A stretch of 38,180 nt of DNA, from positions 1 through 38,180 of the forward strand of contig WFQQ01000142.1 of NCBI GenBank assembly GCA_015486965.1. Direction: 5' to 3'. The position numbers and the translations under genes were made by a program. This stretch comes from Desulfurellaceae bacterium. Lineage in GTDB: Bacteria > Campylobacterota_A > Desulfurellia > Desulfurellales > Hippeaceae. The notes under the pieces are model-generated. The model was not told where the DNA came from and ran no database searches. It worked only from the letters and a program-made list of their open reading frames with translations. Shown piece by piece: positions 8,143 to 16,405 of the stretch. Position 1 is the stretch's first letter. The number at the start of each line of letters is the position of its first letter.

Positions 8143-10572
8143 TCAGCCTCCCTCTGGCACACTGAATGCTGTAACCACCGGTGGTTTTCCTCTGTATTTT
8201 TTTATCTTAACAAGGCATGTGTTGGCAATATTGCCCTGAGCCAACTTGGATGTACCTTTATCCAAAGTAACAAGGTTTACATTTCCATGTTTACACATCG
8301 ATCCAATCTTACCCGGCTCCTCTGGGTCATACCAAGCACCCTCATGGATAAGTATTACACCCTCTCTGATTCTATCTGTTAAAACGGCGCTTACAAGAAC
8401 CTTTCCCCTTCCGTTGTAAACAACAACTAAATCATTGTCTTTTATCCCGAACCGCTCAGCATCCTTTGGATTTATCCACATGGGCTCTCTTTCGTTTACC
8501 TCATACAGACTTCTAAGCCATGTGTTGTCAAGTTGGGAATGGAGCCTGAACTTTGAGTGTGATGATAACAAATGTAAAGGATATCTCTTTGCTTTTTTGC
8601 TTCCCAGCCACTCTATTGGCTCAAGCCATGTAGGATGGGGTGGACAGTCATCGTATTTGTATTTGGCAATAGTATTTGAATATATTTCTATCTTACCTGA
8701 TGGCGTTCCAAGTGGATTCTTTATTGGGTCTTTCCTGAAATCACCATACCTCACCCACTGCTTGGACTCTTCAGGCACAGGAAATTCAACATAGCCCCTT
8801 TCCCAGAACTCATCAAAGTTCGGCATTGGAATTTTGAGCATTTTCGCCTGTTTCTCGGCAACAGAGTAGAAATGTCTAATCCATCCCATTTCATCTCTGC
8901 CCTCTGTATACTTCTTGCCGAATCCCAACTTTTCTGCAATCATGGCAAAAATCTCATAGTCGCTCTTGGACTCATATAGTGGTTCCACTGTCTTTTTCAT
9001 AGCAACAATCCATCTGTTGCTATACTCGCTCATAATCTCTATGTCGTTTCGCTCAAACATTGTTGTCGCAGGTAGAACAATATCAGCAAACTTGGCCGTC
9101 GAAGTCCAGTAAATCTCGTTGATAATTATAGTATCTGGTTTTCTCCACGCTTTAAGCTCTCTATTCCTATCCATCTGATGACTCATAGGATTTCCGCCTG
9201 CCCACCACACCATCTTAATCAGAGGATATTTTATTTTCTGACCATCATAATCTATAACTTTTCCAGGATGCAAAAGAAGATCGCTCAAAACATGAGCCTG
9301 GGGCATGGCAGTTTTAATAGGATTATCACCCGCCGAAATTCCAGGCAACGACGGCGATTTAGCCTCTGGAGCACCGCCCGAAGCATAGTGGTAGCTAAAG
9401 CCGAAACCACCACCCGGTAATCCAACCTGTCCTAACATAGAGGCAAGAGTTACAATCATCCAGGGAGCCTGTTCCCCATGATCCTGCCTCTGGATTGCCC
9501 AACCGCTCATAATCATGGTCCTGCCCTTTGCCATCGTCCTTGCTACTCTCTTAATTGTGTCCGCGCTAACCTCTGTTATCTTTTCAGCCCATTCTGGTGT
9601 CTTAGGCACTCCATCACTCTTGCCCAACAGATACGGCAGGAACTTATCAAAGCCAACCGTGTACTTATCCAAAAACTCCTTATCATAAAGGTTCTCTTTA
9701 TAAAGCGTGTAAGCTATTGCGAGCATCATTGCCACATCAGTGTTTGGTCTAATTGGAATCCACTCTGCATTCAAATACTCTGCCGTATCTGTCATCCTTG
9801 GATCTATGGAGATAATCTTTTTTCCCCTGTATTTGAGCTCTTTTATAGCGTTGTATGCGTAGTGATCCGGTGGATCCCAACCAATTTGATTATTCTTCAA
9901 AAGGTCTGCACCCCAAAGAACAACTGTATCAGTATATTCGAGTATTGTAGGCCAAGCTGTCTGCCTGTCGTAAACCTCTATATTACCGGTAACATGGGGC
10001 AGGATAGTCATGGCAGCCTGAACACTGAAATCTCCTGTGCAATCTGTAAAACCACCAAACAGGTTAAGCATCCTTCTTAACAGCGTTGGTGAGGCGTGTA
10101 ACTTCCCGACACTGTGCCAATCCACACTACCAGCAAAGATAGCAGAGTTTCCGTACTTCTCTTTAACCCTTTTCATTTCTTTTGTTATGATGTCTATTGC
10201 TTTCTCCCAGCTTACCCTCACAAACCTTTCCCTTCCCCTTAAAGCTTTGTTGCTTCTGTGTCCATGCTTAAGGTAGCTTTCCCTGACCATAGGGTATTTG
10301 ACTCTGTTCTGAGCATTTACCCTATCGGCAAGACCATATATCATTGGGATAGGATACTCATCAATAAAGGGTTTCACATGTGTAAACTCTCCCCCTTCAA
10401 CTATCGCTTCTACACTTCCCCAATGGGTTGCCGTTGTGGTTTTGTAAGTCTCCAAAACCGGCTTGCTCGGGAGCCTCTTGCCCAGAGCATTTGGAGACAG
10501 ATAGGCAATTGCCCCTGCCGCAGCAGTGGTTTTAATAAATGACCTCCTGTCCATTCTTTTAAAATTACTCAT
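8143..10572 (-). CDS. Periplasmic molybdopterin S- or N-oxide reductase, TorA/DorA/BisC family
   Basis: This 809-residue enzyme begins with a twin-arginine signal (DRRSFIKTTAAAGAIAYL), so it is exported folded with its cofactor. It lacks the N-terminal cysteine motif for an iron-sulphur cluster, as in the TorA/DorA/BisC group, and S154 in DWHSVGKLHA fits the serine ligand to molybdenum. The central WGADLLKNNQIGWDPPDHYAY and the C-terminal molybdopterin-dinucleotide-binding region are recognisable. Substrates in this group are trimethylamine N-oxide, dimethyl sulphoxide and other S/N-oxides; sequence alone does not tell which. The ATG at 10572 has an ideal GAGGAGG ribosome site. The downstream TorC-like cytochrome is co-transcribed. 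No TorD-type chaperone gene is adjacent. Confidence 0.9.
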   Translation of the reverse strand: MSNFKRMDRRSFIKTTAAAGAIAYLSPNALGKRLPSKPVLETYKTTTATHWGSVEAIVEGGEFTHVKPFIDEYPIPMIYGLADRVNAQNRVKYPMVRESYLKHGHRSNKALRGRERFVRVSWEKAIDIITKEMKRVKEKYGNSAIFAGSVDWHSVGKLHASPTLLRRMLNLFGGFTDCTGDFSVQAAMTILPHVTGNIEVYDRQTAWPTILEYTDTVVLWGADLLKNNQIGWDPPDHYAYNAIKELKYRGKKIISIDPRMTDTAEYLNAEWIPIRPNTDVAMMLAIAYTLYKENLYDKEFLDKYTVGFDKFLPYLLGKSDGVPKTPEWAEKITEVSADTIKRVARTMAKGRTMIMSGWAIQRQDHGEQAPWMIVTLASMLGQVGLPGGGFGFSYHYASGGAPEAKSPSLPGISAGDNPIKTAMPQAHVLSDLLLHPGKVIDYDGQKIKYPLIKMVWWAGGNPMSHQMDRNRELKAWRKPDTIIINEIYWTSTAKFADIVLPATTMFERNDIEIMSEYSNRWIVAMKKTVEPLYESKSDYEIFAMIAEKLGFGKKYTEGRDEMGWIRHFYSVAEKQAKMLKIPMPNFDEFWERGYVEFPVPEESKQWVRYGDFRKDPIKNPLGTPSGKIEIYSNTIAKYKYDDCPPHPTWLEPIEWLGSKKAKRYPLHLLSSHSKFRLHSQLDNTWLRSLYEVNEREPMWINPKDAERFGIKDNDLVVVYNGRGKVLVSAVLTDRIREGVILIHEGAWYDPEEPGKIGSMCKHGNVNLVTLDKGTSKLAQGNIANTCLVKIKKYRGKPPVVTAFSVPEGG

Positions 10573-10648
10573 AATTCCTCCTCAAAAATAGCTTTAATAA
10601 GTTAAAATTCACCCCTTTTCATATCCTATCCCTCACTTACTTTATCAT

Positions 10649-10677
10649 ATAATATAAAAAGAACAAGAAAATTGCAA
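10649..10677 (-). promoter_or_regulatory. Candidate sigma70 promoter of the molybdoenzyme unit
   Basis: Read on the minus strand, TTGCAA (10677-10672) and TATTAT (10654-10649) are 17 bp apart, about 77 bases upstream of the start codon. I see no FNR-type palindrome in this gap. Confidence 0.55.
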
Positions 10678-10682
10678 GAAAT

Positions 10683-10720
10683 AAAAAAGGGGCTGAAAAA
10701 CTTTCTTTTTCAGCCCCTTT
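10683..10720 (-). terminator. Strong intrinsic terminator of the nos operon
   Basis: A perfect 15-bp stem (10686-10700 with 10706-10720) and a 5-base loop are followed on the minus strand by a run of six T. It lies 26 bases past the last cytochrome gene and separates the nos operon from the molybdoenzyme unit. Confidence 0.93.
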
Positions 10721-10746
10721 CAAACAAGTTAAGAAATTGAATTTTC

Positions 10747-11103
10747 TCACTTAGACAACGACAAAATCCACTTTGCTATTGTCTCTATTTTCTGTTTGCC
10801 AAGGTAGTTATAAGGCGGCATAACTGCAGTGATGCCGTACTTCTTATACTTTCCTTTTGAACCCTTCTCTATAGCCTTCTCAATCTCTTTTAGTGCGTCT
10901 TTGCCATACTCTTTTTTGTTTGTCTCGGCTATCAACTTATAAGAGGGTCCCACCTTATTCTGATCAACCGCATGACATGCAAGACAACCGTTTGCCTTAA
11001 CAAGCTTATAGCCCTCGCTCTTATCGCCTGCAAAACTGGTTTGAGAAACTGCAAACATCAAGGATGCACCAGCAACAACGACCATCAAACCTTTAAGTTT
11101 CAT
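10747..11103 (-). CDS. Small periplasmic monohaem cytochrome c, last gene of the nos operon
   Basis: The 118-residue product has a cleavable signal (1-25), one haem c site CLACH (40-44) and a likely distal methionine in AVMPPYNYLG, the pattern of a soluble class I cytochrome. The reading frame continues far upstream, but I take the ATG at 11103, which has a GGAGG ribosome site and begins the signal peptide; the extension only runs antiparallel through the cytochrome b gene. Coming directly after Rieske and cytochrome b genes, it probably carries electrons from that bc-type complex to NosZ. It could alternatively act as the c1-like subunit, since no separate cytochrome c1 gene is present. Confidence 0.9.
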   Translation of the reverse strand: MKLKGLMVVVAGASLMFAVSQTSFAGDKSEGYKLVKANGCLACHAVDQNKVGPSYKLIAETNKKEYGKDALKEIEKAIEKGSKGKYKKYGITAVMPPYNYLGKQKIETIAKWILSLSK

Positions 11104-11120
11104 AAAAATAACCTCCTTCT

Positions 11121-12350
11121 TCAGTTTTCTACTTTCTTCCTTTTTATGATAAAGTATGTAATGAAAAATGCAATAGCCGGCAAAACAAGTGTATATATCC
11201 TGCAAACAGTAATAGGGATATTCAGCTCTGCCTGATACCCAGTAACACTCAATGCAATAAACATCACAATAAACGCAACGCCTGCTGATGTTCCAATGGG
11301 CCTCAAGCTTGCGGGCTCCCAATAATTAAGGGGCTCTTTCTCTCTGTATAAAAAGGGCACAATAGCGATAATAGTCATAACAACACCGGGCAAAATAATT
11401 CCACCAATAACCTCAGGGCTAATGGAAGCGTTGGCCCCTAAAGGAATTACCCAGCTACCTGGTATCAATTTTATTATACCATAAATCCACAACAAATACC
11501 AGTCTGGCTTAACCATCGGTGTTTGCAGAGTAGGTGGACCAAAGTACTCAACATTGTGAACAGGCAGGAAAGACGCAAGGAAAAACAAGACTGATAGCGT
11601 AAAGAAAAACACAAACATCATCAAGCTAATCTGCTGGGGAAAGAGTGGTATACCGAGGATTTTCCCGGACTTAGCAATATCTTTATTTTGATAGGGCTGA
11701 CTGTGCTTCTGCTTGACCATGATAAGCATGTGCAAGCCTATTGTTGCCATAAGAACCATCGGAATAAGAACCACATGATACATATAGAGCCTTGGGATAG
11801 AGCCAGGAGCAGGGAAGTCTCCAGCAAATACAAATTTAGCAATGGCAGGACCTATGTAAGGAATTGAATTTGCAATCTGGTATCCAATACCTGTAGCAAC
11901 CACCGACAGCATATCAAAAGGAAGAGAATAACCTGTAAACCCTGCCAGTATAGCAATATTTAAAAGCAGCATTCCCACAAGCCAGTTAATCTCCCTCGGC
12001 TTTTTAAAAGTTCCAGAGAAGTAAACCCTCATCATGTGTAAAATCAAAGCAGCTATCATTATGTGTGCAGCCCAGTGATGAACATACCTCATTATGAGTC
12101 CAAAAGGCTGTGAGTTAATGAGGAGAATACTATGGTAAGCGATAGGAATCTTTTTGCCCCCAACCTCAATAAGCCTTGAAGAGGGTATATAGCTAAACAA
12201 GAGATAAATACCGGTCAACACAAGTATTACAAAGCTGAAAAGGGCTATTTCTCCAAAGAAATATGTTGCATGAACAGGGAAAACCTTTGTTAAATACTTT
12301 TTCTTAAATCTCTCTAAATCCAACCTTTCATTTAACCACTCATACACCAT
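11121..12350 (-). CDS. petB: Cytochrome b of a bc-type quinol oxidising complex
   Basis: This 409-residue polytopic protein has the haem-binding helices of cytochrome b, with paired histidines in RYVHHWAAH and in MYHVVLIP/GLHML, and the quinol-site motif PDWY in MVKPDWYLLW. The N-terminal b6-like part and the C-terminal subunit-IV-like part are fused, as in mitochondrial-type cytochrome b. The ATG at 12350 is one base past the Rieske stop and uses a GGAGG site inside that gene. Rieske and cytochrome b genes are known members of clade II nos clusters, where they are thought to pass menaquinol electrons towards N2O reductase. The symbol is by family and is not specific to this cluster. Confidence 0.93.
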   Translation of the reverse strand: MVYEWLNERLDLERFKKKYLTKVFPVHATYFFGEIALFSFVILVLTGIYLLFSYIPSSRLIEVGGKKIPIAYHSILLINSQPFGLIMRYVHHWAAHIMIAALILHMMRVYFSGTFKKPREINWLVGMLLLNIAILAGFTGYSLPFDMLSVVATGIGYQIANSIPYIGPAIAKFVFAGDFPAPGSIPRLYMYHVVLIPMVLMATIGLHMLIMVKQKHSQPYQNKDIAKSGKILGIPLFPQQISLMMFVFFFTLSVLFFLASFLPVHNVEYFGPPTLQTPMVKPDWYLLWIYGIIKLIPGSWVIPLGANASISPEVIGGIILPGVVMTIIAIVPFLYREKEPLNYWEPASLRPIGTSAGVAFIVMFIALSVTGYQAELNIPITVCRIYTLVLPAIAFFITYFIIKRKKVEN

Positions 12351-12351
12351 C

Positions 12352-12957
12352 TTACTTACCTCCCGGCTGTGGTCCTATTGGGCCATCAAAATCGCCCGCA
12401 GCAGCAATTACATTATCTGCGATCATCAAGGGAAGCTGCGGCAAAGGCCTTGGTGCTGGTCCTGCAAGAACCTTAGCCCCGTGAAACACATCAAACACAG
12501 ATTGGTGGCACGGACAGAAAAGGTGCGGGAAATCAAAAGAGAACTGTTTTTCAGGATACCACTCTACCGTGCAACCCATATGCGTGCAGATTGCACTGTA
12601 GGCACAGAAACCTTTTATAGTATAATCAATCTTTGTAGGCTTCTTAAACTCACTCTCCTTCGCTCTAAACAAGAGAATCAAATTCTCATGCTGTTCTTTC
12701 CCTTTAGGAAAAGCAAGTGTGCCTTTGTAAACTTTTAGGTCTTCAACCTTAATCTCTTTTCCAGCGTTGGGCCCAACTGCATAAACTAACTTATCACCTT
12801 TTACAATCTTTTGCCTTTTCTTTTTACCGGATGGAGCCTTTATTGTCCCAAAAGGCACAACCATACATCCCAAAGCTCCAGCTCCAGCCGCCCCGAGCAA
12901 ACCCTTCAATATATTTCTTCTTGTTGCATAGATATCTTTTACCTTTTTCTCACTCAT
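12352..12957 (-). CDS. petA: Rieske iron-sulphur protein
   Basis: The protein carries a twin-arginine signal-anchor (TRRNILKGLLGAAGAGALG) and the two Rieske boxes CTHMGC (C124, H126, C129) and CPCHQS (C148, C150, H151), which supply the 2Fe-2S ligands and the stabilising disulphide. I chose the ATG at 12957, two codons inside the longest frame, because AGGGGG sits seven bases upstream of it; 201 residues result. It lies directly before cytochrome b, so the two form the core of one membrane complex facing the periplasm. A lysine-rich insert follows the anchor (APSGKKKRQK). Confidence 0.93.
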   Translation of the reverse strand: MSEKKVKDIYATRRNILKGLLGAAGAGALGCMVVPFGTIKAPSGKKKRQKIVKGDKLVYAVGPNAGKEIKVEDLKVYKGTLAFPKGKEQHENLILLFRAKESEFKKPTKIDYTIKGFCAYSAICTHMGCTVEWYPEKQFSFDFPHLFCPCHQSVFDVFHGAKVLAGPAPRPLPQLPLMIADNVIAAAGDFDGPIGPQPGGK

Positions 12958-12969
12958 GCTCACACCCCC

Positions 12970-13974
12970 TTACCACGGAAGTTCGTCATCAAGGTCGTGC
13001 ACCACAACCTTTTCATCAATATAATAACGCCTATACAAAGCAACGACAACAGCCAGAACGAAGAAAACTAAAGAAGCGGTAAAGCCCCTTGTGGAAGGCG
13101 TTGTTTTAATGAACAGCTCAACAATAAATGCGACAATCAAAGCAAAATCCAGAAGAATCAAAAGCAGTATACTAACAAAAGGACCCGTTCCGACAATCTC
13201 CTTTTTGATGTGTATTGGTGAGCTTACATCCTCCTCTATCCAGCCACTTACAAAGGCTATAAATGCAACCATCAGGAAAAGCACACCCCAAACGATACCC
13301 GCAATCTGGTAAGACTTCACATCCTCAACCCACATCTTCAAGCCAGCACTCTTCTTCTGAACTGGTTTTGCAAAGAAATTAATTTTGGTGCTCCCCCTTG
13401 AGCCTGCTCCATGGTATGTGGTGAAATCTTTAGCTGTAGAGTAGGCATAAATTACATTCATCTTTTTATTAGTAATAGATTTAGCATGCTTTCCACTCAC
13501 TTTCAGAGGTCTTACAAACTCAATACTGACACCTTTGGAGGTAATGCTCCCAGCGTATTTCTCAACTACGCTTTTCTCACCCGTATTTTTAATGGGAATG
13601 TGAGAGAAAGGAGTATTACCCCACTCCTCACTCAAGTGAGCCTTTCCATTCTTGACATAGGCGATATAGATATCAGCATCAAGCATCGCCTTTTTGGCGC
13701 CAAGACCCACAGCAACCCAACCTTTCTTTGGTGAATGTAAACCAAAATAGATCTTGCCGTTCTTGATTCTCCAATACAGGTTATACTTGGTCTTCTTGTC
13801 AAAGAAGTGGTTTGTGTACTCACCAGGTTTAATCTTACCATCAACTGTAACGGTGGGAAGAAGTTTAACCTCACCACCGCCTCCATATTCGTGGAACATA
13901 TCAAGGGCAACAACCAGAAGAACCAATAAACCTGCTGCTAAAAACCAAAGCCCAATCTTAAAAGCACTTCTCAT
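12970..13974 (-). CDS. DOMON-domain membrane protein, putative b-type haem electron carrier
   Basis: An N-terminal membrane helix (about 7-27) is followed by a periplasmic domain (about 40-210) with DOMON/ethylbenzene-dehydrogenase-gamma-like features: GWVAVGLG, then MLDADIYIAYVKNGKA, and late HGAGSRG. In haem-binding DOMON domains a methionine and a histidine at these places hold haem b. Three more membrane helices follow (about 225-245, 268-292 and 297-315). The ATG at 13974 is preferred to a GTG two codons earlier because of the spacing to AGGGGG. It sits between the short nosD paralogue and the Rieske gene, which points to a role with the bc-type complex. I do not recall such a protein from described nos clusters. 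Haem binding is inferred, not shown. Confidence 0.75.
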   Translation of the reverse strand: MRSAFKIGLWFLAAGLLVLLVVALDMFHEYGGGGEVKLLPTVTVDGKIKPGEYTNHFFDKKTKYNLYWRIKNGKIYFGLHSPKKGWVAVGLGAKKAMLDADIYIAYVKNGKAHLSEEWGNTPFSHIPIKNTGEKSVVEKYAGSITSKGVSIEFVRPLKVSGKHAKSITNKKMNVIYAYSTAKDFTTYHGAGSRGSTKINFFAKPVQKKSAGLKMWVEDVKSYQIAGIVWGVLFLMVAFIAFVSGWIEEDVSSPIHIKKEIVGTGPFVSILLLILLDFALIVAFIVELFIKTTPSTRGFTASLVFFVLAVVVALYRRYYIDEKVVVHDLDDELPW

Positions 13975-13983
13975 ACCCACCCC

Positions 13984-14955
13984 CTATTTATGTGTTTTCC
14001 ACTCATCCATTAAGTTGGTTTTGTTGTTAACATACTTAATATTCTTAAAAATATTTCTGTTTCTCTGCTTTGCCGTAGTGTGCAAATATACGCCAATAAT
14101 ATTTTTTACAAATTCAATGTTCTCAATGTAGTTCTTAGTGCCCCTTTTAACAGGCGATAAATTAAGAACCAAACCCTTTTTGCAACTCTCTATTTTTCCA
14201 TTCTTTATCTGCGTATCGCTTGCCCTAACAAGCACAATACCTCTATACTTATTTTTATCTTTTATAAAAAACCCCTTAATTTCCGTTCTCTCAGCGGAGT
14301 TCAACAGTATTCCAACTTCATTGTCTATACCCTTATAGTTAATTATTTTGTTTTTGTTAGAGTTCTGTATCATAGTACCAATGTGGGAGTTAACAACCTT
14401 GTTGGAGTCAAAAACAACATTGTTAGAGAAAATTGATACAACATCTCTCGAATCATGAACATAATTACCAACGACCCTACTGTTGCTACTCCACCACAAC
14501 CTTATAGCGTCACCCTTTACACCTTCGCTGTACGGTTTGGACGCAATCTCATTGCCTTTAATCAGAACACCCTTTGCATTCTTTGCAACTATACCGTAAA
14601 GACAGTTTTCTATCTTATTGTTCAGTATCTTCGCATTTTTTGCACCAACAAGCTTAATACCAGCATCCATTCTCCAGCCGCTTGAGCCAGAGTTTTTCAA
14701 AATACAATTCTTCAAAACCACATTTTTAGCCATTTTTATGGCAACAACATCTTTCTTACCCATAGCATCTATTGTTGCACCGTTGCAATTTAAAGTAATA
14801 GTTTTCTTAATTACAATACCACCCTTGTACACTTTTTTCTCCAAATTAACAGTGGAGCCACTCTTGGCGTTGTCAATTAGGCTTTGTAAACTCCCTGCAA
14901 ATGAATTTATGCCAAAACTCAGTACAGCAACAGCTATTAATACCTTTCTCAACAT
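13984..14955 (-). CDS. Short NosD paralogue (periplasmic beta-helix protein)
   Basis: A signal peptide (through FGINSFAG) precedes a right-handed beta-helix of CASH-type repeats. It shares with the full NosD of this cluster the run SKPY...GDAIRLWWS...VHDSRD, showing common descent. It is about 100 residues shorter: the NYWDRYIGYD...GIGDLPY end of NosD is missing, and the conserved YGIHFMYS strand is replaced by IGTMIQNS. I start at the ATG at 14955, which has an AAGGAGAG ribosome site and begins the signal peptide, rather than at the earlier ATG that overlaps nosY. NosD works with the NosFY transporter in making the copper-sulphur centre of NosZ. This copy may have a divergent or structural role. 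Confidence 0.85.
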   Translation of the reverse strand: MLRKVLIAVAVLSFGINSFAGSLQSLIDNAKSGSTVNLEKKVYKGGIVIKKTITLNCNGATIDAMGKKDVVAIKMAKNVVLKNCILKNSGSSGWRMDAGIKLVGAKNAKILNNKIENCLYGIVAKNAKGVLIKGNEIASKPYSEGVKGDAIRLWWSSNSRVVGNYVHDSRDVVSIFSNNVVFDSNKVVNSHIGTMIQNSNKNKIINYKGIDNEVGILLNSAERTEIKGFFIKDKNKYRGIVLVRASDTQIKNGKIESCKKGLVLNLSPVKRGTKNYIENIEFVKNIIGVYLHTTAKQRNRNIFKNIKYVNNKTNLMDEWKTHK

Positions 14956-14971
14956 ACCACTCTCCTTTTTC

Positions 14972-15799
14972 TTAAATAAAGTCATTGTTTTTAAAGTAAA
15001 TAAGCCCTACAAAACCGATAAACAGTCCCATCAATATAGGATATATATATGAGATTAAAATCAAGCCATTGTTTCCTACTTTACCCAACAGCGTCCAAGC
15101 TATGGGTCCTATGACTGCAAGCTTAACATCGAACAGACTAAACGCGGCAATTCTAAAAAGCTCCAAAGGATTTGCCAAAGCCATAGCAAGAACGAGGTTT
15201 AAACTTATACCAAACTTCAAAAACAGACCCAGAATCCCAACATCCAGAAGCACAACAAAGAAAAACCAAACAAAGAAAGCAGTAAAGATAGCCGTGTCCT
15301 GCCTTTGTGATAGAGACGATATAAAGTAAGATATCCCCAAAAAACATAAGCTCAATGCCGCAACCAAGCCGGTATAGACTCCATATACATGCCACGGGAC
15401 TGGGAAGTGTTTGACCATTCCCCAGATAACGCTAAACAAAAACGCAGTATAGATGGGTATAACAATAACAATGAACCTTCCTATGAACTTGCCCCAGTAA
15501 TACTGGGTAATCGATACAGGAAACGATACAAGATATTCAAGAATGAAAAGCTCCCTTTCCATAACAACAGAACGAGAAGCACTTATCAAGATAAAAAGAG
15601 GCAGAATAACAATGGTTATCTCTATATATCCAATTAAAACCCTTGTTAAACCCGTAAAACCAAGCACCTGTGATGCTGTTATACCAGACCACAAAAACCC
15701 ACCCATTAATCCAAAGAAGATAACAAAGTATATGTAGAACCACTTGCCCCTGAATGCATCCTTTATCTCAAAAATAGCCATACTGACAAGATTCCTCAA
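14972..15799 (-). CDS. nosY: NosY, permease of the NosFY ABC transporter
   Basis: A membrane protein with six hydrophobic helices and the N-terminal MAIFEIKDAFRGKW and GxxVMERE patterns of NosY-type ABC-2 permeases. With NosF it is thought to export a sulphur species used, with NosD, to build the Cu-S cluster of NosZ. The longest frame begins at a TTG (15814); I prefer the TTG at 15799, which has GGGGGG seven bases upstream and gives the usual NosY N-terminus. An ATG at 15781 is the other option. Here nosY is separated from nosF by nosL. Confidence 0.9.
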   Translation of the reverse strand: MRNLVSMAIFEIKDAFRGKWFYIYFVIFFGLMGGFLWSGITASQVLGFTGLTRVLIGYIEITIVILPLFILISASRSVVMERELFILEYLVSFPVSITQYYWGKFIGRFIVIVIPIYTAFLFSVIWGMVKHFPVPWHVYGVYTGLVAALSLCFLGISYFISSLSQRQDTAIFTAFFVWFFFVVLLDVGILGLFLKFGISLNLVLAMALANPLELFRIAAFSLFDVKLAVIGPIAWTLLGKVGNNGLILISYIYPILMGLFIGFVGLIYFKNNDFI

Positions 15800-15855
15800 C
15801 TTGCAGCCCCCCAATAAAATTCAGGATAGATAAGCCCCCGATTTTTAACTAAGCT

Positions 15856-16383
15856 TTACTTCAAAACACACATCTTTTTCAGCTTCATCTTGAACATCTT
15901 GGGCATCTTCTTCATCATCATCTTTTCCTTTTTGACGCCCCTTTCAAGAAGAAGCTTTTTAGCCTCATTCCAACTCAAACACTTCTTATCTGTCTCACCC
16001 TCTTTAAAAGCCCCAAGCCCAAAGTGCATCGGTGTCATCATGCCATCAACCCAGCAGGCATCCTCCACATTCAACCACTTGCCCGTTTTTGCATCCGTCA
16101 CCCATACTTTAGCCTTTTTAGCCCAACTGAAGCGGCAGTCGTGATAAAGCCACATAACAGCACAACCGATGTCGTCGAATTTGTAAACCTTACCAGTTTC
16201 TGGGTTTCCCACCTCTGCCGAAAAGTAAGGGCTTTTAATCTTCATCATGCACCTTTTACACTTGTCGTGCCCGAAATTAATCGGCTGAGGTTTAAGACTT
16301 ACCTTGGCTTGACTGCCAAATGCAAACATAAGTGAAACAGCAAAAACAACAACCACTGCAACCGCCGTCTTGAACAAACGCAT
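15856..16383 (-). CDS. nosL: NosL copper chaperone with methionine-rich tail
   Basis: This 175-residue NosL homologue has the CxxC-M copper site (DKCKRCMMKI) and the following YKFDDIGCAVMWLY and DACWVDGMMTPM signatures. NosL delivers Cu(I) for maturation of NosZ. Two points are unusual. The signal peptide (through FGSQAK) has no lipobox cysteine, so it should be soluble rather than a lipoprotein as in most NosL proteins. The last 25 residues contain seven methionines and a cysteine among lysines (151-175), which may be extra copper ligands. The ribosome site is GGGAGG before the ATG. A second, membrane-anchored NosL-like gene lies earlier in the operon. Confidence 0.92.
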   Translation of the reverse strand: MRLFKTAVAVVVVFAVSLMFAFGSQAKVSLKPQPINFGHDKCKRCMMKIKSPYFSAEVGNPETGKVYKFDDIGCAVMWLYHDCRFSWAKKAKVWVTDAKTGKWLNVEDACWVDGMMTPMHFGLGAFKEGETDKKCLSWNEAKKLLLERGVKKEKMMMKKMPKMFKMKLKKMCVLK

Positions 16384-16405
16384 GGTACACCTCCCAAAAA
16401 ATAAT

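Noticed and set aside
9478-10542. Three overlapping plus-strand frames opposite the molybdoenzyme gene
   Set aside because: They are cysteine-rich low-quality shadows of a strongly conserved gene and have no start signals.
11104-11322. Cysteine- and tyrosine-rich N-terminal extension of the last cytochrome c frame
   Set aside because: It overlaps the cytochrome b gene, is preceded by no ribosome site, and a signal peptide with its own GGAGG begins at 11103.
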